DNA of 64,000 bases from an uncultured Granulosicoccus sp. (lineage in GTDB: Bacteria; Pseudomonadota; Gammaproteobacteria; Granulosicoccales; Granulosicoccaceae). Position 1 is the first letter of the stretch. Each line of letters begins with the position of its first letter. The DNA is taken from contig CANLNQ010000019.1 of the NCBI GenBank assembly GCA_947492525.1, positions 1 through 64,000 of the forward strand. The letters run 5' to 3'. The position numbers and the translations under genes are program-made. Below, in pieces: positions 56,747-64,000 of the stretch. The notes beneath the pieces were generated by a model, which was not told the origin of the DNA, ran no database searches, and saw nothing but the letters and a program-made list of their open reading frames with translations.

Positions 56747-56790
56747 TAGCTGCACAGTCTGCGAGACAAGATGAACAAGGGCTGATAGCT
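56713..56790. repeat. 39-bp tandem duplication including the der stop codon
   Basis: Copies at 56713-56751 and 56752-56790 are nearly identical: each reads GCACAGTCTGCGAGACAAGA, then four variable bases, then CAAGGGCTGATAGCT. The first copy encodes the last der codons and its TGA (56744-56746). The second lies after the stop, so it is non-coding. The period is a whole number of codons (13). Confidence 0.95.
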
Positions 56791-56809
56791 GCCGATCGGG
56801 TGGCTCTGT

Positions 56810-57700
56810 TCAGGGCTTGGCCGGCGGCGGGCTGTCGCTGTCCAGCACCAGCAGGGGGTTGACCCATGTGCCGTTCAAGCCGACAGACCAATGCAAGTGT
56901 GGACCTGTTACGCGACCGGTCTGGCCCACGGCGCCGATGACCTGACCCTGACTGACGCGCTCGCCCGGTTCCACATCGATACGACTCATGTGTGCATAGA
57001 AGGTCTGCAGTCCCAGGCCGTGCTCGATGAAGACACTGTTGCCATTGAAGAAGTAGTCGCCGGTGTCGACAACGAGGCCATCTGCGGGTGCCATGATGGG
57101 AGTGCCTTCCGCGGCGGCGATATCGATGCCGCCATGGGGGCGTCGCGGCTGATCGTTGTAGAAGCGGCGTAGCCCGAATGGGCTGGACACCGGTCCGGCC
57201 AGTGGCCAGTCGAAGCTGTCGGTCATCAGCTTGTCGGCACGATAGCTCTTGACGACTTTCAGACGTGCATTTTCAGCGGTAATGCGTTCCATGTCCACCG
57301 GCGCCGGATTGACCTTGCGCTTGTTGGTGATGGTCAAGCTCTGCTCCTCATAGGCGAATGGGCTGACCACGAACGAGGCTTCCTTGCGACTGCCGTCCGC
57401 GTGCGTCAGTTGCAGAACATGGCTTCCCGGTTTGACCGACAGAGGAACGCCGATCAATGCCTTGAGTCGACCGTCCTGCTCGACAAGGGCCACGGGTCTG
57501 TCATTCCACACGGCCTCGGGCCAGGGTGTGTCGGCTTCGCCCAGATCGACAATGGCGATGCCGCCGGGAACAGCCAGTGCTTCAACGAACAGGGCGTCTG
57601 CAGCCTGCAGCCTGCCGAGCGCAAGGGCCAGGTACAGTGAGAGAGACATTGCCAGAGCGATGACAGCTCTGCCCGGACGGATTCTGCGCGTGTCAGTCAT
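56810..57700 (-). CDS. Secreted M23-family (LytM-type) peptidoglycan endopeptidase
   Basis: The 296-residue protein starts at ATG 57700 (MTDTRRIRPG); the open frame extends upstream but overlaps cysZ. An N-terminal hydrophobic helix (about 12-29) serves as a signal or anchor. An Ig-like domain (about 40-120) precedes the M23 domain with zinc ligands His189 and Asp193 (RRPHGGIDIAA), His237 (FYAHMSR) and His268/His270 (TGPHLHWSV). All catalytic positions are intact, so it should be an active cell-wall hydrolase rather than an EnvC-like activator. It overlaps the 3' end of cysZ by 8 bp, indicating co-transcription. Confidence 0.9.
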   Translation of the reverse strand: MTDTRRIRPGRAVIALAMSLSLYLALALGRLQAADALFVEALAVPGGIAIVDLGEADTPWPEAVWNDRPVALVEQDGRLKALIGVPLSVKPGSHVLQLTHADGSRKEASFVVSPFAYEEQSLTITNKRKVNPAPVDMERITAENARLKVVKSYRADKLMTDSFDWPLAGPVSSPFGLRRFYNDQPRRPHGGIDIAAAEGTPIMAPADGLVVDTGDYFFNGNSVFIEHGLGLQTFYAHMSRIDVEPGERVSQGQVIGAVGQTGRVTGPHLHWSVGLNGTWVNPLLVLDSDSPPPAKP

Positions 57701-58502
57701 GAGCGATGTGTCCTGATGTGACGGGCTTGTCGGAGGTTGGATCGAGGGGCGGATACAGCGGACGCAGATGATCCACATAGAGCGCGGTGGCACCTGCAAC
57801 GGCTGCCGGCATGATGAACAGGTTGATGATCGGGATGGCACTCAGTACGGCGACACCCGAGCCGAACCCCAGCGCCAGCTGGCGGCGCTGCCTTGCCACC
57901 GTGCGCACGTCACGAAACAGTGCGCCGTGATTGCCCAGTGGATAGTCCAGGTATTCCAGGGCGAACATCCAGGCACCGAAGAGGAACAGCAAGACGGGGG
58001 CGATCAGGTTGACCAGTGGAATGAACTGCAGAAGCAGCAGGGGTATCAGGCACAGCAGCAGATAGAACAGTTTCGATAATTCCGAAGCCATCAATCGAGG
58101 CACGCTGCGCACCAGTGTCAGCCATGAGGGCGCATCGGTGATTCTCTGACCGGTCAGGTGGGCTTCCACCCGTTCGGCCAGCAGACCGTTGAACGGCGCG
58201 CCCACCAGATTGGCCAGCAGTGTGAACAGAAAGGCCATGGCGACAAACATGACAAGCGCGAGAAGCCAGCGCAGCAGGTTGTCCAGCGCCTGAATGATCC
58301 ACCAATCGGGCAATGCCGACAGGAATGACCAGGAATGCAGCCAGTCATTGGCCAGGCTGTAGAGGCTCCAGCCCAGGATGCCGAACACCAGAACATTGAT
58401 GAGCAGGGGCATCCAGACGAAGCGGCGCAGGCCGGGGGTTCGCATCAGGCGCCATCCGGTGGCGATATAGCCGATGGCCTGCGTGAGTCCAATGGGTTTC
58501 AT
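57693..58502 (-). CDS. cysZ: CysZ-like sulfate transporter (EI24 family)
   Basis: CysZ is an inner-membrane protein for proton-coupled sulfate uptake. The start is ATG 58502 (MKPIGLTQAIGYIATGW), giving 269 residues versus about 250 in E. coli; upstream codons are in frame but not family-like. Four to six hydrophobic helices are visible, with the conserved NLVGAPFNGLLAERVE and LEYLDYPLGNHG blocks. In E. coli cysZ lies next to zipA; here it is divergent from smc-zipA-ligA across 137 bp. Confidence 0.9.
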   Translation of the reverse strand: MKPIGLTQAIGYIATGWRLMRTPGLRRFVWMPLLINVLVFGILGWSLYSLANDWLHSWSFLSALPDWWIIQALDNLLRWLLALVMFVAMAFLFTLLANLVGAPFNGLLAERVEAHLTGQRITDAPSWLTLVRSVPRLMASELSKLFYLLLCLIPLLLLQFIPLVNLIAPVLLFLFGAWMFALEYLDYPLGNHGALFRDVRTVARQRRQLALGFGSGVAVLSAIPIINLFIMPAAVAGATALYVDHLRPLYPPLDPTSDKPVTSGHIAHD

Positions 58503-58639
58503 GGCATGAGCATAGCTGCTGTGCGGACTGTTGTGAGCAACATAAAGACAGTACAATACCCATTCCACGACAGGTATCGCCCGAGGCGCCGCCTGGCATG
58601 TCCTCTCAACGGCCCATTGCCCGAAACGCTCACAATTCT

Positions 58640-61600
58640 ATGCGTCTGAGCCGTATAAAGATCGCCGGATTCAAATCCTTCGTCGACCCCACCGATATCA
58701 AACTCCTCAGTCCGCTGGTGGGTATTGTCGGCCCCAATGGTTGTGGCAAGTCCAATACCATCGATGCCGTACGCTGGGTCATGGGCGAATCCTCGGCCAA
58801 GCATCTGCGTGGCGAGTCCATGGATGATGTCATCTTCGTCGGCTCCAGCTCGCGAAAGCCCGTGGGTCAGGCCTCGGTGGAACTGGTCTTCGACAATGCG
58901 GATGGTTCTCTGGGCGGCGAGTACGCGCAATATGCGGAGATTTCCATACGCCGCGAAGTGACTCGCGACGGGCAATCGAAGTACGCCCTCAACAATGTGC
59001 GATGCCGGCGGCGCGATATTCGCGACATCTTTCTGGGCACCGGACTGGGGCCGCGCAGTTACGCCATCATCGAACAGGGCATGATCTCGCGGCTGATCGA
59101 AGCCAAGCCCGAGGATCTGCGCGTCTTTCTGGAAGAGGCGGCAGGCATATCCAAGTACAAGGAGCGCCGCAAGGAAACCGAAACCCGCATACGCCATACG
59201 CGCGACAATCTGGATCGTCTTGACGATCTGCGTGAAGAGGTAGACAAGCAGTTGGCCCATCTGAAGCGCCAGGCCAGCACCGCCGAGCGTTATCAGCGCC
59301 TGAAGGCCGAAGAGCGCCAGAAGCGTGGTGAATTGCTGGTACTCAGGCGTCGCGAGTTTGAAGAGTCCCGGGATCAGCAGGCGCTCAAGACCAGCGAACT
59401 GGAAACCGAGCTGGAGAGCGTGATGGCCGAGCTGCGGGCCGCCGAAAGCGCCATCGAGCTGGCTCGTGCCCAGCAGAGCGAGGCGTCGGAGAGCTTTTCG
59501 ACGGTTCAGGCCGAGTTCTATCGCATCGGTGGTGAGGTGGCTCGCATCGAGCAGACCATCGAACACACTCGTGAAACCCGCCATCAGCAAAGCCGTGAGC
59601 TGGCCGAGGTCGACAAGTCTCTGGAAGAGTCGCTGGCCCACTTGCGGGACGATACGGCGCGAATTGCCGAAATCGCAGAGACCCTGGAGAACGATCAGCC
59701 GGCCTTCGACATGCTGCAGGACAGCCAGAAGCACTCTGCCGAACTGCTGCTTCGTGCCGAGACCGAGTTGCAGGAGTGGCAGGCGCGCAACGATGCCTTC
59801 AACCGCCGATTCGCCGAGGCCTCGCAGACCGCACAGATAGAACGGTCGCGAATCGAGCAGTTCGAACGCAGCCTGGCCGGCGCCGATACCCGCCTGACCC
59901 GCCTGCGGGAAGAACGGCAAGGTCTGGACATGGCGCCTCTGCACGAAAAGATCGAGGAATCGCTGGAGTTGCAGGTGGAAGCCGCGGAAGAAGAGCAGCG
60001 CTTGCAGGAATCCTTGCGTCTGGCCAGTGAAAAGCAGCAGATGCAGAAGGAAAGCATCCGTCAACGGCGAGAGAAGCTCGATCAGGCACGCTCGCGCGTG
60101 CAGTCCGGACTTGGCCGCCTGGCGTCTCTGGAGGCATTGCAGCAGGCGGCACTGGAACCGGACAGTGGTGTCAAGGACAGTTGGCTGCAGAACAACGATC
60201 TGGCCGATCTGCCACGCCTGGCACAGGGGATCACGGCCGATGCCGGTTGGGAACGTGCGGTGGAGCTGGTGCTGGGTCCTCACCTCGAGGCCGTCTGTGT
60301 CGATGGCGATGCGGTTATCGAGCGGTGCCTGAATGACATGCCCGAGGCTCAGCTGACGCTGGTCAACACTGCGATCGGCAACCAGGCAACGGCCGCGGGA
60401 ACCCTGGCGGATAAGGTGCAGGGCGCCTTGCCGCTGGCCGACCTGCTCGCCAATGTCCGCGTGGCGGACGATCTGGCAGAGGCACTGCGTATTCGCGCCG
60501 GTCTGCAACCGGGCCAATCCGTGGTGACGCGCGATGGCTTGTGGATGGGGGCTTCCTGGTTGCGCGTGGCGCGTGGCGATACCCAGGACAGCGTGTTGCT
60601 GCGAGGCACGGAAATCACCGAGCTGAAAGCCGAACTGGCGGAGCTGGATGTTCAGGTAAACCAGCTCAGTGAGGAACTCGATGAACTCAGTCAACAGCAG
60701 GATGAACTGGAAACCCGGCGAGAGACCTTGCTGCATGCCTTCAACGATGCCGTGCGCAACCATTCGCAGATCAGTTCAACCATTGCCGCCGACCGGCAGC
60801 GACTGGAACAGGGCGATCGACGCATTCGCACGCTGGATGAAGAGATTGCCGAGATCGAACAGGCCCGTGAGCAGGAAGCGTATCAACTGGAGGATGCTGC
60901 CGGACGCAAGCTGGAAGCGGTCGAGTTGCTGGCCGAGCTGGAGCAGGAGAAGGCGCGTATCAGCGAAGAGCAGGACAGCCTGAAGGCCAACCTGCAGAGA
61001 GCCCGCGAGCAGCGTGATGCCGACCGCGATGCCGGGCAGGAGCTGGCCATTCGAGTCGAGTCCATGCGCAGCGCGCGCAAGGCAACCGAGCAGAATCTGA
61101 CGCGAATGCAGGAGCGGATACGGCAGCTGACCGAGCGTCAGAGCATGCTCAATGCCATGCTGGCCAGTGAGGACGACGAAGACCCCCTGCTGGCACTGGA
61201 GGCGGGGCTGCAACAGCATCTGGCGGACAAGTCCGCCAGTGAATCCGCGCTGCGCACGGCACGCGATCAGCTCAACGGTATCGAGCAGCGTCTGCGAGAG
61301 CATGAGCAGGCGCGGCAGCGCCACGATGCCAGATCACAGGCGGTGCGAGAGAAGGTTCACGGGCAGATCATGTCGGCACAGGAAGTGGTGGTCAGGCTCA
61401 AGACGCTAGATGAACAGCTGGCCGAACACGACTACAAGGTCAGCGAAATTCTCGAAACACTCAGTGAAGAGGCCAATGTCAACGACTGGGCCAGTGAGCT
61501 CGAGAAACTGGAAAGGCAGATCCAGCGTCTCGGCCCGATCAACCTGGCGGCGATCGATGAGCTGGCAGAGCAGAGTCAGCGCAAGCAGTATCTGGATGAA

Positions 61601-62143
61601 CAGCACCTGGATGTGACCGAGGCACTGGCTACGCTGGAGCGTGCCATTGCCAAGATCGACCGGGAAACCCGATCTCGGTTCAAGGACACCTTCGACAAGG
61701 TCAATGCGAAGGTGGAAGAGTTCTTCCCGCGGTTGTTCGGCGGTGGCAGTGGTTGCCTGCAGATGACCGGCGACGACTTGCTGAGCACCGGAGTGAGTGT
61801 CAACGCACAGCCTCCGGGCAAGCGGGTGAGTAACATACAGTTGTTGTCTGGTGGGGAGAAGGCATTGACGGCTGTGGCACTGGTTTTTGCCTTTTTCGAG
61901 CTGAATCCATCGCCTTTCTGCATGCTGGACGAGGTGGATGCACCGCTTGATGACGCCAATGTTGGTCGCTTTTGCGAACTGGTCAAAGAAATGTCAGAGC
62001 GTGTACAATTTATATTCATCACTCACAACAAAGTGACCATGGAGATGGCGCAGCAACTGATGGGCGTCACCATGAACGAGCCAGGTGTTTCCCGCCTGGT
62101 GGCTGTGGATGTAAATGAAGCGGTTGAACTGGCAGGTGTCTGA
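58640..62143 (+). CDS. smc: Chromosome segregation ATPase SMC
   Basis: SMC organises and segregates the chromosome, with ScpA/ScpB partners not in this window. The start is ATG 58640 (MRLSRIKIAGFKSFVDPT), giving 1167 residues. Walker A GPNGCGKSNT begins at residue 31. Two long coiled coils flank a hinge (about 515-640, with a glycine-containing dimer region). The signature LSGGEKALTAVALVF begins at residue 1069 and Walker B CMLDEVDAPLDDAN follows. Presence of SMC rather than MukBEF marks a non-enterobacterial gammaproteobacterium. zipA follows after 75 nt. Confidence 0.97.
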   Translation: MRLSRIKIAGFKSFVDPTDIKLLSPLVGIVGPNGCGKSNTIDAVRWVMGESSAKHLRGESMDDVIFVGSSSRKPVGQASVELVFDNADGSLGGEYAQYAEISIRREVTRDGQSKYALNNVRCRRRDIRDIFLGTGLGPRSYAIIEQGMISRLIEAKPEDLRVFLEEAAGISKYKERRKETETRIRHTRDNLDRLDDLREEVDKQLAHLKRQASTAERYQRLKAEERQKRGELLVLRRREFEESRDQQALKTSELETELESVMAELRAAESAIELARAQQSEASESFSTVQAEFYRIGGEVARIEQTIEHTRETRHQQSRELAEVDKSLEESLAHLRDDTARIAEIAETLENDQPAFDMLQDSQKHSAELLLRAETELQEWQARNDAFNRRFAEASQTAQIERSRIEQFERSLAGADTRLTRLREERQGLDMAPLHEKIEESLELQVEAAEEEQRLQESLRLASEKQQMQKESIRQRREKLDQARSRVQSGLGRLASLEALQQAALEPDSGVKDSWLQNNDLADLPRLAQGITADAGWERAVELVLGPHLEAVCVDGDAVIERCLNDMPEAQLTLVNTAIGNQATAAGTLADKVQGALPLADLLANVRVADDLAEALRIRAGLQPGQSVVTRDGLWMGASWLRVARGDTQDSVLLRGTEITELKAELAELDVQVNQLSEELDELSQQQDELETRRETLLHAFNDAVRNHSQISSTIAADRQRLEQGDRRIRTLDEEIAEIEQAREQEAYQLEDAAGRKLEAVELLAELEQEKARISEEQDSLKANLQRAREQRDADRDAGQELAIRVESMRSARKATEQNLTRMQERIRQLTERQSMLNAMLASEDDEDPLLALEAGLQQHLADKSASESALRTARDQLNGIEQRLREHEQARQRHDARSQAVREKVHGQIMSAQEVVVRLKTLDEQLAEHDYKVSEILETLSEEANVNDWASELEKLERQIQRLGPINLAAIDELAEQSQRKQYLDEQHLDVTEALATLERAIAKIDRETRSRFKDTFDKVNAKVEEFFPRLFGGGSGCLQMTGDDLLSTGVSVNAQPPGKRVSNIQLLSGGEKALTAVALVFAFFELNPSPFCMLDEVDAPLDDANVGRFCELVKEMSERVQFIFITHNKVTMEMAQQLMGVTMNEPGVSRLVAVDVNEAVELAGV

Positions 62144-62218
62144 AGACATCTGCAACAGCCAGACCTGCTGACCCGACTCTCCTGGTACTCACACCTGTTT
62201 CGAACGAGGTAACGCCCT

Positions 62219-63124
62219 GTGGAAAATCTACGCTGGATCCTGATAGCTGCTGGCGTCGCCATTCTGGTGCTGCTGTATTTTTCCGGAAAGCCACGACGTG
62301 GCTCGGATCAGACGGGCCGCCGTTCCCATCACGATGAAGAAAGTGAAATGGACATGGGTGCTCACGCCGGTCTGGGTGGTCGTGGTGCGGCCGACCACGA
62401 TCCTCTGCTGGGAGAGGCAGGGTTGGATGACCCTTATCAGGTCTTCAACGATACCGGTGATGATGACTTCGCCCGTCCCGGAACGCCGGCGTCTTCCGCC
62501 GGGTCTGTACGTGCCCCTGCACCGGATTACGAATTCGATGAGCTTGACGGCATGGCCACGCCGGGCGGCGGATTCAGCAGTTTTTCGCAGAAGCTCGAGG
62601 CATTCAGTGAAATGCTCTCACCCAAGCGACGCAGACTGGTTGCCGAATCGGAGCCTGCCGATCTGGATGAGCAGACCGCAGACGATCCCAAGTACGCGCA
62701 GAAGATCGTGACCCTGCATGTGGTTGCTGCACCCAATACCGTGCTCTCCGGTGACGACCTGTTGAGCGTTTTCGAACGCCGCGGTTATCACTTCGGCGAC
62801 ATGAATATCTTTCATTCGATGCACGAAGGCGAGACGGTATTTTCGGTCGCCAAGATGATCGAACCGGGCTACTTCGATATCAACGACCTCGAAAGCTTCC
62901 AGACGCCGGGTATCACGCTCATCCTGCAGTTGCCCGGACCGGTTCCGGCCGATGTGGCGTTCGCGGTGCTTGTCAGCGAAGCCTATGAAATCGCGGAAGA
63001 GCTCAATGCCACGGTGCTCGATGAGCAGCACAGTACCTTGACCAAGCAGACGGTGCAGCACTTGAAGGAAGGCATCTACGAGTACATGCACCGACAGAAG
63101 TACTTCGGTACTGTGTCGTCCTGA
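62219..63124 (+). CDS. zipA: Cell division protein ZipA
   Basis: ZipA tethers FtsZ to the inner membrane at mid-cell. The 301-residue protein starts at a GTG with GAGGT nine bases upstream. A single N-terminal helix (about 6-20, WILIAAGVAILVLLY) is followed by a charged, proline/glycine-rich linker (to about 155) and the FtsZ-binding domain (about 165-295, IVTLHVVAAPNTVLSGDDLL, PGITLILQLPGP). It ends two bases before the ligA start. Confidence 0.94.
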   Translation: MENLRWILIAAGVAILVLLYFSGKPRRGSDQTGRRSHHDEESEMDMGAHAGLGGRGAADHDPLLGEAGLDDPYQVFNDTGDDDFARPGTPASSAGSVRAPAPDYEFDELDGMATPGGGFSSFSQKLEAFSEMLSPKRRRLVAESEPADLDEQTADDPKYAQKIVTLHVVAAPNTVLSGDDLLSVFERRGYHFGDMNIFHSMHEGETVFSVAKMIEPGYFDINDLESFQTPGITLILQLPGPVPADVAFAVLVSEAYEIAEELNATVLDEQHSTLTKQTVQHLKEGIYEYMHRQKYFGTVSS

Positions 63125-63125
63125 T

Positions 63126-64000
63126 GTGAACAGCCCGGCCCGACGTGCAGCGCAGCTGCACACGCTGTTGCATGATCATTCCCATCGCTACTACGTTCTG
63201 GACGACCCGAGCGTCAGTGATGCCGAATACGACACGCTGTTTCGAGAACTGCAGGATCTGGAAGCCGCGCACCCCGAGCTGCTGACACCCGATTCACCGA
63301 CTCAGCGGGTCGGTGCGCCACCGCTTGACGGCTTCGAGACGGTTGATCATGCCGTGCCGATGCTGTCGCTGGGCAATGCCTTCAGCCGTGAGGAACTTGA
63401 TGAGTTCGATCGGCGGGTGCGCGAACGACTGGAGCGTGACGAGGACACCGTGCAGTATGTGGCGGAACCGAAGCTGGATGGCCTGGCCATCAGTCTGCGC
63501 TACGAGAATGGGGTTTTCGTGCAGGGCGCGACACGCGGCGACGGACGTAGTGGCGAAAATGTCACCGAGAACCTGCGTACCATCGAGATGATTCCGCTGC
63601 GCCTGCGCACGAAGACGCCCCCGGCTGTGTTCGAAGCACGAGGGGAGGTGTTCATGTCGCACAGCGCGTTCGCAGCACTCAATGCGTCGATGCTGGAGGC
63701 AGGCAAGCCAGCCTTCGTCAACCCGCGCAATGCCGCCGCCGGCAGTTTGCGCCAGCTTGACTCGCGCAAGACTGCGGAGCGACGTCTGTCCATCAATCTG
63801 TATGGCCTCGGAGAGCTTCAGGGGATCGAGACTCCGCCGACCCAGATGGACGCTCTGGATCTGCTGCGAGACCTGGGTTTTCCGGTGAATTCGGAAATCC
63901 GGCGCTGCGACGGCATCGATGCCTGCTATGCGTTCTACGAATCCATTCAGCAGAAACGTGCTGAACTGGGCTACGAAATCGATGGTGTTGTCTTCAAGGT
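63126..64000 (+). CDS. ligA: NAD-dependent DNA ligase LigA (3'-partial)
   Basis: LigA seals nicks with NAD as cofactor. The first 291 codons are visible; the frame stays open to the window edge. The start is a GTG at 63126 (MNSPARRAAQLHTLL), one base after the zipA stop. The Ia domain YYVLDDPSVSDAEYDTLFREL, the adenylation lysine Lys116 in AEPKLDGLAIS, and ATRGDGRSGENVT followed by NPRNAAAGSLRQLD are all typical. The order smc-zipA-ligA is as in Pseudomonas. Confidence 0.97.
   Translation, partial: MNSPARRAAQLHTLLHDHSHRYYVLDDPSVSDAEYDTLFRELQDLEAAHPELLTPDSPTQRVGAPPLDGFETVDHAVPMLSLGNAFSREELDEFDRRVRERLERDEDTVQYVAEPKLDGLAISLRYENGVFVQGATRGDGRSGENVTENLRTIEMIPLRLRTKTPPAVFEARGEVFMSHSAFAALNASMLEAGKPAFVNPRNAAAGSLRQLDSRKTAERRLSINLYGLGELQGIETPPTQMDALDLLRDLGFPVNSEIRRCDGIDACYAFYESIQQKRAELGYEIDGVVFK

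Overview
This window looks like a moderately GC-rich gammaproteobacterial chromosome. Several things point that way: the gene orders ndk-rlmN-pilW-(...)-hisS-yfgM-bamB-der and smc-zipA-ligA, an NrdR, a one-piece tmRNA, a MsrPQ pair and a periplasmic fatty-acid cis/trans isomerase. It carries SMC rather than MukB, which argues against Enterobacteria and Vibrio. The giant RTX adhesin and the phosphonate-type transporter suit a marine or surface-attached lifestyle. A Granulosicoccus-like or other deep-branching marine lineage is a guess only. No prophage, insertion sequence, CRISPR array or tRNA was seen.

Layout. (1) 1-23016 is a giant calcium-binding RTX adhesin, with at least 5218 residues visible and its N-terminus outside the window. 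Its own type I secretion operon follows: ABC transporter, membrane fusion protein, a TolQ/MotA-like plus MotB-like stator pair, and a TolC-type outer-membrane channel. The embedded stator pair recalls SiiAB of the Salmonella SPI-4 giant-adhesin system and is the most striking system here. (2) 23299-26707 holds an HDOD protein, a 63-residue membrane protein, a degenerate repeat tract and a membrane diguanylate cyclase. These are candidate regulators of attachment, but the link is only proximity. (3) 26835-33769 holds purU, a class I glutamine amidotransferase, cti, an imelysin-like protein, the tmRNA gene on the minus strand with its terminator, and a DUF481 outer-membrane protein. (4) 33964-42724 holds purL, a phnD-phnC-phnE-phnE type ABC importer and a HAD hydrolase. 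(5) 42913-47955 holds an orphan minus-strand protein resembling the DUF4011 N-terminal domain of large helicases, then msrPQ and malate dehydrogenase. (6) 48199-64000 is mostly housekeeping: nrdR, a proteasome-like Ntn hydrolase, ndk, rlmN, pilW, hisS, yfgM, bamB, der, a secreted M23 peptidase, cysZ, smc, zipA and the start of ligA. rodZ and ispG, usually between pilW and hisS, are absent from that position.

A second theme is short tandem repeats at or just after stop codons. Five genes are followed by stop-proximal direct repeats with periods of about 15/30, 10, 7, 42 and 39 bp. In three cases the repeat unit includes the stop codon itself.

All calls come from reading the sequence and its translations. 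No database search was run. Start sites were chosen from family-typical N-termini and visible Shine-Dalgarno sequences.
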